From: Niebla homalea
Lineage: Eukaryota; Ascomycota; Lecanoromycetes; Lecanorales; Ramalinaceae
DNA length: 64,000 bases
Direction of reading: 5' to 3'
Assembly (NCBI GenBank): GCA_019925105.1
Contig: JAHGAU010000004.1
Location: 1,302,001 to 1,366,000 of the forward strand
This document shows positions 24,416 through 36,333 of the stretch, one piece after another (positions within the stretch are counted from its first letter, which is position 1; each line of letters starts with the position of its first letter). The notes beneath the pieces were generated by a model that was given only the letters and a program-made list of their open reading frames with translations, had not been told where the DNA came from and did not search any database. Position numbers and translations under genes: made by a program.

Positions 24416-25617
24416 CTAGATTCCCAGAGGCTGTTCTGTGGGCGCAGTGTCGTCCACGTGGTCCACAGTGCTGAAGACCGCGTTTAGATGGCTTGTGACA
24501 CTCTCACTAAGCTCCTTGATGCGCTTTCCTTCAATAGCCTTTTGGATTCCTAGCTGTCTGAGATGACTCTTCATATCCACAAAAGCTTCCCCCTTCCTTG
24601 TCATTCTGTGGAAGACACTTTCACCAGCGGCGTCAGTATAGATTGCTCAAGGGAGGATCAAATAACTGACAAATTTCTATTCATCTCTCTTGATAAGTAG
24701 AAAAGTACTCCTATGCTTCCCCAAATACCACAGAATGAAGCCACCCGATCGGCAGCATTCACGACTTCCATGAGTTTGTCAACACCAATTTTCTTCTCGA
24801 GATCAGAAGAGTCTACATCTTGCAAAGCTGTGATCCGAGATCGGATAGCTTTAGCCAAGCCTTGGAAAGTCTCTTCACTGATTTCATGGCCCTCGGTCCG
24901 CAGTTGCGGAACCAAAAAGCCTAGGTGGTTTAATAGTATAATCCAGCGGATTTGAGTAACATTTGCCGGAGCTTCGACTGTCTCCAGCTGGATCCAGCAG
25001 TCTGCGAAGATCTCAGCTACCGATCTAGTCCGCTGGCCCGGAACGAGCTGCGGTAGGTGCAGTAGTGGCAGAGCTGGCTGGTCCCCTGTAAGGGAAGTCC
25101 AATGCTCTTCAAGGACTCCGTGTAGTATCAGCTCAGAAATGTTGCGTATATTTCCCCAAGAGTCGTTTGACTTCGCTCTCTTGGTCTCTTCTCTTGGCCT
25201 TCCCAGGCCACTGCGCTTTGTGCTGCTGAGTGTGAGTGATTTTTTGGTAGCCCTACTTTCAATTGTGTCAGGGTAAAACTCTTCGCTGCTGGGTGTTTCC
25301 TGTGACCCTGCATTGCTCTCGAACTGAATTGGCTGATCTGCCTTGCTCTCGGACTGAATTGGCTGCTCTGCATTTCTCTCCGACTGAATGGGTTGAAAGT
25401 GAGTAACATAAGCTTGGAGCCTATGGAATGACTCCTCGTCTATTGCCTCTTTTGGCAGTGCCAAAACATATCGGCTTGCCTGCGAAATATTAGTATACCA
25501 TGGTCATGGTGAATCTGCTTTATTGATGCTTACCTCTGGTGTGAGTATCTTGAGAAAGGCGGGCCCGTATTCGCGCATTCCCTGCCGTGTGATTGTTGGT
25601 TCGTGTGGTGTTGCCAT
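24416..25617 (-). CDS. Orphan three-exon protein with 10-aa repeats (about 360 aa)
   Basis: Exons read as 25617-25534, 25479-24671 and 24605-24416. Intron 1 (54 nt) has GTAAGC, TACTAAT and GCAG. Intron 2 (65 nt) has GTCAGT, TACTGAC and CACAG. Both keep the frame, and the total is 1083 nt. No family recognised. A short N-terminal exon (MATPHEPTITRQ) leads into three degenerate 10-residue units (QPIQSERNAE, QPIQSESKAD, QPIQFESNAG) at about 57-86. A basic low-complexity stretch follows at about 105-135, then helical sequence. A hydrophobic segment lies at about 274-291 (SFCGIWGSIGVLFYL), and a charged helical tail encoded by exon 3 ends the protein. It could be tail-proximal membrane-anchored. 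A 48-bp tandem repeat lies just upstream. Confidence 0.7.
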
Positions 25618-25669
25618 TATTGTTGTTGAATGGATCCCGAGGGACAGTGGCTGACCTTGGGCAGTGGGG

Positions 25670-25810
25670 GAAGAAGTAGGAGGGCGGAGGGGACTCTGAT
25701 ATTCGATCTATATGGGTGAAGAAGTAGAAGGGCAGAGGGGATTGTGATATTTGATTTATATGGGTGAAGAAGTAGGAGGGCGGAGGGGACTGGGATATTT
25801 ATACCCTTGC
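25670..25810 (+). repeat. 48-bp tandem repeat upstream of the 24416 gene
   Basis: Units start at 25670, 25718 and 25766 (GAAGAAGTAGGAGGGCGGAG), the third partial. Each carries a purine-rich tract and a GATATTYGATYTATATGGG block. They begin about 50 bp before the start codon in the direction of the promoter and might affect expression. That role is inference. Confidence 0.9.
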
Positions 25811-25918
25811 TCAGTGCCGGGTAGAGAATGTGATGGAAGCCGCCTTCGCGTCAGCCATGTTGCTAAGCGAGATTAATGATGTAGGTGGTCCTGGGCCAAT
25901 TGGGTGTGTTGAAGGGCT

Positions 25919-26064
25919 ATGTGTCAAGCTCGTATCCCTAGGCTCGACACATTGACTCGACCATACCGTATTCGGATGTCCACCTACCTAGCAAACATTG
26001 GAAAAGTGGGTCTGTCATTTCAAATACTATGTCAGAAAGGTCACATGTGTCAAGCTCGTATCCC
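25919..26064 (+). repeat. Duplicated 21-bp motif upstream of the 26230 gene
   Basis: ATGTGTCAAGCTCGTATCCC occurs at about 25920 and 26045, 124 bp apart, between the divergent 24416 and 26230 genes. Possible regulatory repeat; no factor is suggested. Confidence 0.5.
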
Positions 26065-26229
26065 ACCGACAACACTACTAAGTGTCAACACTTATCATAT
26101 CATACATACCATAACGTCGGATGTAAGGCAACATATTCCGGGAAGGACTACACCCCCAAATCTTCTGCTCTCAAAATCCTGCGATAGTCTTCGGTCAGAT
26201 ATCAATTCAACATTGGACCATTCGAGAAG

Positions 26230-27024
26230 ATGCCCCTCATGACATTTAACAGACAAGCTATCTTTGCCGCTGCTCGTCGCCTGCAGGAAGAACAAGAGCA
26301 TCCGTCTCGTGCTCTTCTGGACGAGGCCCCGGTATCAATATTCGAGATGTGTCAAAAAATCGGCCCACAGATGATCAGCGCTCTGGAGGGGAAAAAAAGA
26401 GCACGATTTATCGAAATATGCGCCAGTGCCCAGCAGCAAGGGCTCATTACTACGAACAACCATGTCCAACCCGAAATAACATACCTACTGCGGGTATGCA
26501 TAGGTTTGTTTGGGGTTGCTTGCGTGGTTAAATTGATCCGATCTCTCGACTCAAGAAGGGTCGAACAGCTCAAACAGCTCAAACGAACATTACAAACTCG
26601 CACAAGTCGTCTCTTCAGCACTTCACCAATAGCTTCGAGCAAATCTCTACAAAAGCTCTTACACGATATTCCCGTAGGGCCCAAGGCGCCTCGGGGCAGG
26701 AAACGGGCACTCTCCCAGGGGGATGACAGAGTGGACGAGGGTTGCCCACCTCCTTTTAAAAAGCTAAGGACAAAGCTGTTGCTACTTTCCGGTGAAGACT
26801 GGGCGAAGAGGGCAACATGCCGGATAAGGAGCCACAGCTGCGTATCAGAACGGCCAAGGCCAATTGCCCAGAGCCATTCTCTCACAGACGCGTTGGATCT
26901 CGCGAGAGAATCATCCGATGTATTGCCCAGGAGCCGGTCATACTGGGCTGCGCTACGGGTGAAACGGGAAGCTTTGGGGAGGAGACGGCAAGATCAACGA
27001 CTCTATCCACTGTATCTACACTAA
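26230..27024 (+). CDS. Orphan protein with one hydrophobic segment (264 aa)
   Basis: No family recognised. ATG at 26230, single exon. The N-terminal 80 residues look helical and charged. One hydrophobic stretch lies at about 83-103 (YLLRVCIGLFGVACVVKLI). A basic Ser-rich region with clusters such as GRKR and FKKLR (about 153-185) and an Arg-rich tail follow. Membrane anchoring with a cytosolic basic tail is possible, and so is nuclear targeting; neither can be decided. Codon use matches the neighbouring island genes. The C-terminal third is arginine-rich and could be misread if an intron was missed. It is divergent from the 24416 gene. Confidence 0.55.
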   Translation: MPLMTFNRQAIFAAARRLQEEQEHPSRALLDEAPVSIFEMCQKIGPQMISALEGKKRARFIEICASAQQQGLITTNNHVQPEITYLLRVCIGLFGVACVVKLIRSLDSRRVEQLKQLKRTLQTRTSRLFSTSPIASSKSLQKLLHDIPVGPKAPRGRKRALSQGDDRVDEGCPPPFKKLRTKLLLLSGEDWAKRATCRIRSHSCVSERPRPIAQSHSLTDALDLARESSDVLPRSRSYWAALRVKREALGRRRQDQRLYPLYLH

Positions 27025-27097
27025 TCGCGAGAGCAATCACAATTCAGCTGCTTTTTGCTTACCTGTATAACACTCCACCTTATACGGCCTTTGCTTG

Positions 27098-27120
27098 AGG
27101 AGGGGGCGGGGGGGGGGGGG
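27098..27120 (+). repeat. Poly-G tract
   Basis: GAGGAGGGGGCGGGG followed by a run of G residues just after the 26230 gene. Likely length-variable and error-prone in sequencing. Confidence 0.85.
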
Positions 27121-27279
27121 AATTCGCACCCCCAAACCTCGCATGGAATCGACAACTTCCGTCCAAGACTGTCGGCCTGGCAAATGAACCACACGTATAA
27201 TGCGGACAATGCAGATAAACCGTGTCGTGTATCACGCCGATGAAGGATGGAGAATCCATGGGGGAAGAAAACTTGGGAA

Positions 27280-27362
27280 AGCCCTGCACTCAGCTTCAAG
27301 GAAGCCTTACAATACACTCGCCTTCGAGAAAGCTTTGCACTCAGCTTTAAGAAAGCTTCACA
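27280..27362 (+). repeat. Duplicated segment of about 50 bp
   Basis: GAAAGCCCTGCACTCAGCTT and GAAAGCTTTGCACTCAGCTT, each followed by AAGRAAGCYT, lie about 51 bp apart. Noncoding. Confidence 0.6.
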
Positions 27363-27458
27363 TTATAAAGGCCCTTGATCGTCTTTAACTTCGATATCAA
27401 CTCCAAGGTCACATGGCTATACGGATGCCTGATGGCGTCCAGGCGGAACTCACGCTGG

Positions 27459-27952
27459 TTACCTTCCTCTTCCTAGCCGGGATCGACAACACTTTCCTAC
27501 ACGTACTCCACGACATCGCCATATACGCACACGTACACGCATAACGCATACCGCAATCGTTCGTTGGGGTGGCCCGTAGTAGCCTACGATTACGACGTTG
27601 AATACGTTGTACATCTTGATGCTGAGCCCGTTTAGCGACCATCTTGTCATGATCGTTTCTCGCCGGGTTCGTAAGTGAGATCGCGACCGTAGTGGTACAA
27701 GGACGACCTCCCCTTCAACGTCGAGATCACGTCTACGAGGTTGCTCGTAAGCTGTAGTCCACCCTGGTCCGTGTACGAGTACGTGGCGTGGCACGAGTTG
27801 ACGACCCAGGACGTATTCGTTTGGTAGTAGCCCTCGGTCTCCGTGATGGAGGATATGGCGCCCCGGTAGCTGTTCTGCAACGGCAGACCGACACGGGAAT
27901 ATTTGAGGAAGTCGACACGGTCCTTCGATGATGTCTCAGCACGGCGGACCAC
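27459..27952 (-). pseudogene. Possible broken gene, family unknown
   Basis: GC-normal DNA with overlapping minus-strand frames (27952-27647, 27794-27459, 27642-27409) that look protein-like in succession, as if one reading frame were interrupted by indels. The first (101 aa) has mixed polar/aromatic sequence such as GYYQTNTSWVVNSCHATYS, reminiscent of extracellular proteins, but I cannot name a family. There is no convincing splice solution. Could also be noncoding. Confidence 0.25.
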
Positions 27953-28430
27953 TCAGACCTACCTCCTTTTGCTCGCGAGTGTCACGCGTTCTCCGTTTCA
28001 GGTGCAGGAATGAGTTGAGAGAGAGTATCTTGTGGATACGCGAGGGGCTGATCCAAAGGCTTATACTTATGCGTGCTGTTGGTCCATGTCCATCGACCGC
28101 AAATGAATATGCTATGCTATTGCCGTAGCCGAGCTGGGGAAGCCGTCACTTCAAGTGATGTGTCTTGATGTTTAGAAATGGTGGTATTGATAGCGGTAGC
28201 TTTATCTCTCTTGTTGATGTATTTAGTGCTTGCAAAGAAAGAGCTATATTCCAACATGAACCACATCCCAATGATTAATGCACCTACGCGGTACGGACAA
28301 TCAGAGAACCTCTACAGATTATCAAGTGCTCGGAATTGCTCTCTCACTTTGACCTGCGATTTGGGTACGGTACACTCATGAACGAGCAATCTGCTCGCTA
28401 TACTTAATCCTCAGCAATACCACCGATTGT

Positions 28431-28910
28431 CTACTCTACAAACGTACTCGAAGCTTGATACCCATCATTGCTAGTACCAGAGCCGCTGTCGACATCATCA
28501 TCATCGTTAAAGACCTCGCCGTCGCCGACTCTCCGAGGAAATGACATTCTTTGAGTCGGCGGCCCCAAATCATCCCTGTATTCTGCAATTCCTTCGGTCC
28601 TCATGCGGATCCACCAACCGACCCAGCCAGACATGACCCAGACTCAGGGACCCGCAGCAACCAGACAGCGATGCGAACTTCACCCCGCTGTCGCCCAGGA
28701 TCTTGTGAAACCCCCTGAATTAACGTGAATGTCGCCCTTGTCCGTTTTACCCAGAACGAAATTGTCACGGACGCAAGCTCGGCAAGCCATGTAGGTGGGA
28801 CATCTCGGTTTACCGCCGGCACCAAGGCTCAAGGAGGCTCGGCGGATGGCGAGTTGGTAGACTAGGCAATCACCACGCCACCATGTACATCCCCACCGTG
28901 ACAGAATCAT
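28431..28910 (-). other. Overlapping short frames, possible gene remnant
   Basis: Three minus-strand frames of 66-76 codons overlap, the last with a Trp-rich start (SGWVGWWIRM) and an acidic tail (DDDDVDSGSG). They could be exons or a decayed gene; no splice pattern could be confirmed. Confidence 0.2.
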
Positions 28911-29257
28911 ATCATCACGGCTCCCTAGGTATTAATCAACAACGTCATAATAGTGATCGAGAGATGAACCCAAGCAGACATTCCTTCCTTACGCAATCAT
29001 TTCCTCGAACCGCCAACGTCGTCTGTATGCGGTTCCGTAACGCAGATCGCCCGAGCCTCTCTTTTGGCGGGTGTTACGTTAGACGAGAAAAGATGGCTTA
29101 TACATGTGATACCAGTGCGCTGTTTGCGAATGATCCATTGCCTCCAGGAGTGAGATGTCTTATCCATCATATAAGGTGCAACGATCGCGTTCGTAGTTTG
29201 GAGATTAGCATGCCTTTGTGGCGTGCACCAATTTGGGAATATGCCCTGGCGAGGTAA
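28883..29257 (+). other. Uncertain 124-codon ORF
   Basis: Open frame in normal-composition DNA, no domain, membrane segment or repeat seen. It overlaps minus-strand frames. A GTAAGT follows at its end (29255-29260), so it could be a first exon, but no partner exon was found. Confidence 0.2.
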
Positions 29258-30090
29258 GTAGCATCTCTATTACCAATCGTCGTCTTACCATGGATAAAAC
29301 GTTTACCCTTTTTTAATAGCCTTCATCTTTCATCAGCAGTACACTCCTCAGACGCGTGGGCCCATCCGCTGCAATGACCGTGCACCGGCTCCTGTCGCCG
29401 CGTGCGTGTCATCCTAGTAGTGAGTGGAGTAAGGTGACCGCGCAGTCCACTGCATCGATCCTGTCAGAAGAGTGCCAGAGTAAAGGGAGAGTGAAAGGAC
29501 TTGTGAAGAAGCAATGATATCGGGCAGGTTGTAATACTCCAATTAAATGTCATCAACGCGACACGAAGCCCGCTCCAGAGCGATGTGGAGAGTATCCGGG
29601 ATGTTAGGAGTCCGGCCGGGTGCTTGTTGCGTTGCAATTACATGACCGTAATTGTATTTAATTTAGCATTCGAATACCAGCTGCTCGGGTTCATAGCCTT
29701 GGGTGCTCTCGGGAAGCCATCTCCTGTCCTACCGAATGTTGTCGGTCCTTCTCTGCCAAGGCTGTCGTTGGACGACAATGAATGATGGCAGGACAGGGCA
29801 TGCCGAGATCAGTTATCCACGTACGTGCCTGCCTGTATGCTTCCTAGCCTTGAGGCTTCTTCAACAATTGGTTTTTCGAGTGACCCGCTGGTCGACACTT
29901 GACATTCTTTCTTCCCTTCCAAACGGCATAAAAGGCGCTCGACATTCCTGTGAAGCCGCAGCCCTTGCTTGTCATTGTTGGGTAGGACGCTCCCAGAAAT
30001 GACAGCAGAGTGCCCTGTCAAGGTAAATCCATTACTAGTACCAACACCGCCGGATCCGGATCTTGCTATGGGCCTTCGAAGTGATGTCCC
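29258..30090. other. Intergenic, nothing identified
   Basis: Normal composition with short overlapping ORFs only. Confidence 0.4.
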
Positions 30091-31715
30091 TCATACTTCA
30101 CTATCGCGCGAATGCTGACTGTTACCCGACCAGATGGACTTGTCCTCCACTTCCCTATCTAGGTTTTCGGACGAGCTTGTGATAACATACCCGGGCGGGA
30201 AAGCTTCTGCGTAACAATGCTGGTTGGTATAGATCCACAGCTTCAACAGATTATGTTGCCACACTGGATGGGAAGAGTTACATTTTTCGTGAATGTGGTA
30301 GAGTCTGAAGGGACCCCCATTCACCACATGCTTGCTGCGGAACCATTTTTCAAGTTTCAACCGCTCATTCCTGAGCTCATCCGGGTTTGGCATTTGGAAA
30401 GGTCGTTCTGGACCCTCAGCCTCGTAGATGGCATTCTGCTGGAGTTTTTCCAGCGTTTGAGGAAGGGGCCACTTTTGCGCAAGTTCGAACAAGTCTTGGC
30501 GATTCAGAACGGCGTAAGTGGCAGGGGAAAGTCTCCTATCTGTCGAAGCCGCAGACACCGTACCCTTTGGCAATGCAGCACTCACCGCGGGTGGGGATTG
30601 CCGTTGGGGGACGCCGGAAGAAGGCGTATTGTCCTTAGGCGCGCTGTCCTCAGGCGCAGTGGCTAGAGATGGCGCCTGGGAGATAGGGGGCGACGCCGTA
30701 CCCGTTGACGATGCTGTACTTAACGCGGATGAGGATGGTCTTTGAAGGACGGCGGAAGAAGGCGCGACGTCCTTAGGCGCAGATGGCCTTGGAAGTGTGA
30801 CTGCAGACTCCATACTTTGCTCAGATGGCGGCCCTTGGGGTGGCAGAGATGGCGGCCAGGAGATCGGAGGCGACATCGTGCTGAGCGTGCTGAAGGCCGG
30901 CGAAGGTGGCCTTTGGGGTGTTGATGGAAAGGGTGAGGCTTGCATGGATGAAGCCGGCTTGTTGCCATCAGACCGAATGTGAGCGAGATATTGTTCATGC
31001 AACCAGGGGCGTACCCGGCCCTTCTGGATGACTGGCGCACCATCAGTCTCGGTTTTCTCTTGGTCTTTAAACCACCCTTCTTGGTCTTGGCTCAGTAGAC
31101 TAGGGACCGGAAGTACGCGTGGAGGCATATTGTACCAGGTCTCCCCATTCCCATTTGGGGCCCCAGTTGGGCTGTTAACTGGCCTTTTTGGCGTGATCGA
31201 GTGCGTGATATGTTTGTTTTTGCGTTTTGCTTGCTTTGCTAATTTCCTGAGCGCTCGAGCTTCCGATTCCTCTTCCAGATCTTCGTCCGGGCTATTTTTC
31301 TTTGGCTGGTATCGCTCCGTTGAACGACTACGCTCTCGCTCTTGAACGGCAGGATCGACAAGCTCGAAGGAGAAGCGAAGGAAACTATGTGAGGTTTTAG
31401 TCGGCAGAGTGCATACGCTCGAGCTCATACATACACTCGCCCAAGCTTCACGGCAACGCACAAAAGCCAGAACCAGATCACCGCATGCTTCTCGTACCGC
31501 ATCTTCCATTGCTGAAATACTGTGGGGTCCGGATCGCTGTAGATTCGTGACCCCGAATAGAGAAGAGGATAGAAGAACGAAATCACTAGCGAAATAGCCA
31601 AACCCAAGAAAAATAAGAGTGCTATAAACAAGAGGATCCACTTGATTAAGCGATAACGGGTCACTTGGAACCCTTCCCCTCCCGAGTGGGTACTAGTCTC
31701 AATCACGAGGCGCAT
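30091..31715 (-). CDS. Orphan two-exon membrane protein with Pro/Ser repeats (about 524 aa)
   Basis: Exon 1 is 31715-31435 and exon 2 is 31384-30091. The 50-nt intron has GTATGT, GACTAAAAC and CATAG and restores frame (1575 nt in total). A 113-nt intron starting at 31497 also fits but is less canonical. No family recognised. Hydrophobic segments lie at about 24-49 (WILLFIALLFFLGLAISLVI) and 78-90. A charged region follows (RSRSTERYQ, KRKNKH), then a long Pro/Ser-rich disordered part with about three degenerate 45-50-residue repeats (QRPPSPAFS / QRPSSSALS / QRQSPPAVS). A folded-looking C-terminal part (about 385-500) is rich in aromatic and charged residues. The second ORF's own upstream methionine (31641) would place the start in the wrong frame for the membrane segments. 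Confidence 0.7.
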
Positions 31716-31862
31716 CCTGTGAATCGCGTCGAGCAAGTGGGAGTAAGTATGATTTCCCAAGAACGATTGCCCGAGGAGAAGAAAAGGGAAAAGGCAGTAT
31801 TCAGATGAGCTTAAGTAACTAGGTAATCGGCGCAAGATAAAGTGACGATCAAGCAGACCCCA

Positions 31863-31892
31863 AATTCGTAGTGGGTAGAACCGGTTGATTAA
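31863..31892 (+). repeat. Direct repeat, left edge of AT-rich block
   Basis: AATTCGTAGTGGGTAGAACC then GGTTGATTAAT; the copy at 39132 is ATTCGTGGGTAGAACCGGTT then ATTAAT. The 16-bp core GTGGGTAGAACCGGTT is identical. The two copies bracket the 7.2-kb AT-rich block. Confidence 0.75.
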
Positions 31893-33686
31893 TTGTTTAA
31901 TTGATTAATTTAATCATAGAATACAAAGACTATAAAGCTATTAACCTGCTTAAATATTTCTCGCTAAACGTAAATAGGAATCGTAACTTATTAAGGCGAG
32001 GTTTTACCTATAAAAGGGTTTACCCCCGGGTAAAAGAGGTTATATTAAAATTAAAATTTAAATTTAAATTTAAAAAATTTTAAGTTCTATTATACTTTAA
32101 ACAACGTAAGCTTAAAATTGCTTTAAAACCTTAACGTAAAATACAAAGGAAATAATAGTTTCAAAATGCTTTTACTTCGGTTAATAATTTTTTAAAATTA
32201 CTATTAATTTAAAATCTTAAAGGTTAATAATATTTAAAAGTTTTATACTGTTAATCTATATAATAAACTATTTAAACAGAGGCGAAATTATTATAGCGGC
32301 TAAATTTGAGTAAATTAACCAGGCCGATATTATATAGATATTTCTTTAAAGGGATTTTATTAATATATAATCAAATAAAGATTACGTTTTTAACCTTCAT
32401 TAATCCCTTGTAACTTAAAAATCATACTTAAAGGCCTTTAAGTTAAGACGGTAAATGATTTTTTTATATTTAACGAAATTTTAAGTTTAATATCATTAAT
32501 ATTTGATTATAAAGGTTTAAATTCACTTCTAGTATATTATAAAATAGTCAAAATAAGTTAATATATAAAGGCTTTCTAACATAGTTTTTCTAATTAATGA
32601 ACCCGCCTTTTCGTTCCCTAATACTTTTATATATATAAGGATATATTTGATAGTTATTTCGACTCCTTATTAACGTAATGAATTGGACTTTCAGATATTT
32701 TTATATAAAATATATTACTTCAAGAAATATCCGTCAAGGTTATTAATGATTAAACTTATCACTTAATCATCCGTTTAAATACGGGCTTAAAAGCCTCGTT
32801 AAGTATTGCTTTTTAGATTGATATCAAAGCCAATTTAATGCTTTTAAGTTTAACCGAATAAACCGTTAAAATTCAATTATTCTTTATATAATAAAGCGAT
32901 TTAAAAAGTCTTTTATTATATTAGGATGATCATCCTTAACTTATCCTTAATAATTGTTATTATTAATATAGATATAATAAAGATTATTACTATAAAATAA
33001 ACGTCAATAACAATGATAATATCTCTAATCTTATTTCTTAATTTATCGAATATAACCTCTTAGTTTTCTTATTGTAATGATATTGTTTAAGGTACGATTT
33101 TTTTAACTTCAAGTGAAATTAAGTCTTAAACCATTAATATCAATTTAAAGAACATTTTATCATATAGTTATAAACGTTAAAACAAGGATAAAAGCCTAAT
33201 TTAATATTATGTATATTTATAACTAGAATATGTTTTCGTAGATTATCGATTTAATAATTTAGAAAGGCGTATTTTATTAACCCTTTTTAAGTATACCGCT
33301 ATAAGCCAAATGTAAAATTTAATATTAAGTATTAAATTCAGTATAAGTTTAAAAATATTTATGATAAGTATAATGATTATTTCTATAGCGTAATAAGGAC
33401 CGTGATTTTCTTATTATCTACGTATTCTGTCCAGGACCCTTTAACCTGAATACATTCAGTTAAATACCTAAATATAAGTTACAATATAATTGCTTGAATA
33501 TATAATTAATTCATATTAATAAAAATACTCTTTAAGCTAACCTAGTGTTTCTTTAATAAAACATTTGTTCTTTATTCCCTTATAGCTTTTACATACCTCA
33601 AATAAAATTTAAAGGTTAAACGGGAGTTAAGATAAATACAAAATATTAAAAAAGAAAGGGCTAAGTCTACCTTCCGCTTTTATTAA
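31893..33686. other. AT-rich RIP-degraded DNA, no gene
   Basis: Composition falls abruptly after the repeat at 31863. Only AT-driven short ORFs are present. Confidence 0.6.
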
Positions 33687-33849
33687 TGTCAGGTACTGGA
33701 AGTACTGAGGTAAAATGTGGGTGTAATATGTATGATGAGTGTCTACCTAGCTATGAAGGTGCGCAATATGAGTGTGCGCGCCAAGCCACTATACCCCTTT
33801 GGGTGCTAGTGCCCGACAAGCTCTTGGCATGCGCACGTTGCACATAACA
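33687..33849 (+). mobile_element. Solo LTR, 163 bp, target duplication ATTAA
   Basis: Starts TGTCAGGTACTGG and ends CACATAACA, flanked by ATTAA at 33682-33686 and 33850-33854. It is the least mutated member of the family seen at 14568 and 37742, and keeps GTGCGCGCCAAGCC. Confidence 0.88.
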
Positions 33850-33854
33850 ATTAA

Positions 33855-35815
33855 GCTTTAAAGGTATATTCATAAATTAACCTCCATTCGTTAAGAATTA
33901 TCAAACTATAAATGTAATTAAATAAATGTTAAGGTATACCCTTTTATTTAAACTTTAGCCATTATAAGGTAAATTTTTTCTTAAAGCTTCTTATAGTTTT
34001 TGGTTACCGTGGCCTTTATAATCAAAGATATTCATATTATTAATATAATTAATAATTTAAAAGTATTAAAAGTTTCATTCCATAAAATCCGTATTATAAA
34101 AACAATAATAAGATTCCAGAAAAAAATGAGCTTTATAGTCTGCCCATTTCGGTTCTTTCTAATGATAGTAAGTATTTTAAGACCTTAATTATGATAAACT
34201 TTTAATTAAGAAAACTTTTAATCTAAGAAATTATCCTTAACCGGACCTTTTTTTAAGGCTATATAGCAGTTCTTTATAAGAAACTTTATTAGATATACTT
34301 AAAACATCCAATAGAAATAGGCTTATCATTAAGGTATCGGTCTTGTTAATAACGTATATTTATTTTATAAATAATCTATAGCCTTTTTAAACCTTCCAAA
34401 CTTACGGTTTTTAATATAGTTTTTAAGTATAAAGTTCTCGGGTTTTATTTTAAAGCTTAAACGTCGGGTCAAAAGAAATTTTATTAATCTATTAATAATG
34501 TTAAATAAAGTAATTAAAAGCTAGGATTTCGGCTATAAATATTCACTTCTACTAGGTTTTCGGAGGGCTATGGTAATCAATTACTTTTAAGCTTTAAAGT
34601 ATTAATTTGATTTTATAACTTTATTTATAATATTTAGTTATAAAAGAATTAATAACCCTATTTCCAATTCAAGAGTTTAACCCATTCAGGCCCAAATATT
34701 CTACCAGTCCGTAATTTCAATATTATTTTCCGTAATTTGATTTTTAAAATAGAAAAGAATAAAAACCATTCAAGGTATTAATATCCTTAAAAATCGGTTA
34801 AGTCGGGTATTAATAAGCTTCAAAAAAGCTTTCGATAAAGGGTATACCTTACCGTTAAAGGTATTTTTTTAAAAGTTACTACCGTTATTTAAAGAAAGGG
34901 TATAGTGTTGTCCTTTAATCCATTTCTTTATATAATTAACGTTTAAAGTCTCCCGGGGTTAATACAGGCCTTTTTAACGTAATTTCTATAAGTTTAAGTT
35001 AAAAAATCTTTTATATACTTCCTTTTACGAGTTTTTCATATTTTTATTCTTGAATAGATATATCTTTTAATATATTTTTTTAAAAGTCAATCAATATTCT
35101 ATATAATCTTCTCTTTTTTTAATATTATTATTAAGAGTCTTAATTAGGAATTCGCCGTTACGTAAACTTAATAATAAATATGAAAACAACTACAACTCCT
35201 GAAAAGAAAAATATATTCTAAATACTTCTACCATGTTTATTAAAATTTAAATATATTCAACTAAAGGTTATAGAGTAAGTCTTACGTAATTTATTATTTT
35301 CATTCTTAAGATTCTTAAGGAAATTAAGTAATTTTATGTTATATACGGCTGAAAATTATTATTTAAATTATTTCTATAACCGTAATAAAACTAACCGGAA
35401 TAATGTTTTCCCGTTCAACTTTTAAATCGTATTTATCAGGTTCTTTTAATTCCTTACTTAATCCGTTTTTTTTATTTTATTTAATATACTTACGTTTTAC
35501 TTATTATAGATATTAAAACGTATATGAATTATTGTTCAGTAAAGCCTATATTATCTTTCTAGATATTATTAAAAGAAAACCCTATAAGAAGTGCTTTTTG
35601 AATTAAGAAAGGGGCCTTAAGAATAAAAATAATAAAGTTTTAATACGGTTATTATTATTTATATCTAATTTAAACGTTTTACGATTATTAACTGTCTTTT
35701 GATTATTTTCTTATTCTTTTTATAAATAGAATCCTCGTAAATAAAGTCGAAATTTAAGCCCGGTATTAAAAGAATAATTATCTTTTAAAAGGGAACTCCG
35801 CTTATAAAAGAAAAA
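33855..35815. other. AT-rich RIP-degraded DNA, no gene
   Basis: No supported ORF, RNA gene or bounded repeat. Confidence 0.6.
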
Positions 35816-35976
35816 TGTCACGGTATGGATCATGGGAGGATCCCTTGGCACGGAGCGGGCTTACCTTATTCCGGTGCTTGGCGCATATAATTAGATTTCC
35901 CAACTTTATAGCTAGATAGCTACTTATGATATATATTAAACCCACTCACTTTATGCATACCGCATTTCTCGTGACA
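35816..35976 (+). mobile_element. Solo LTR, 161 bp, target duplication AAAAA
   Basis: Perfect terminal inversion TGTCACG...CGTGACA with AAAAA on both sides. Contains CTTGGCACGGAGCGGGCTTA and the GTGCTTGGCGC core. Related to 9985-10158. Confidence 0.85.
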
Positions 35977-36163
35977 AAAAAGGTTATATATAGAGATTTC
36001 TTATTATTATACGGGGCTTTATTTATATTAAGTTTTTTATCGGCTTATATACTTACTCTTATACTATTGACCCGCTCCGCCCCCCCTCCTTTTATACGGT
36101 TATAAGTACTTATTAATTCCGGCTTACGGTTTTTAAAACTTAAAAAATAAACCTTAAAAGTAC

Positions 36164-36328
36164 TGTTACGTTCAAGCAGCACAGGTACACCTTAATAGGC
36201 ATAGCGCAGGGGCTTAGGGCTATGTATGCTTGGCGCGCACCCACATAACTAGCAACACCGTTCATAGTTGCAATACAGGCAGTTACCACTCCACCCTCAA
36301 TACCTGCACTTCGTCTTTTTCCCTAACA
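36164..36328 (+). mobile_element. Solo LTR, 165 bp, target duplication AGTAC
   Basis: Starts TGTTACG and ends CCCTAACA with AGTAC at 36159-36163 and 36329-36333. Carries the CTTGGCGCGCAC core at about 36229. A different subfamily from its neighbour at 35816. Confidence 0.85.
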
Positions 36329-36333
36329 AGTAC

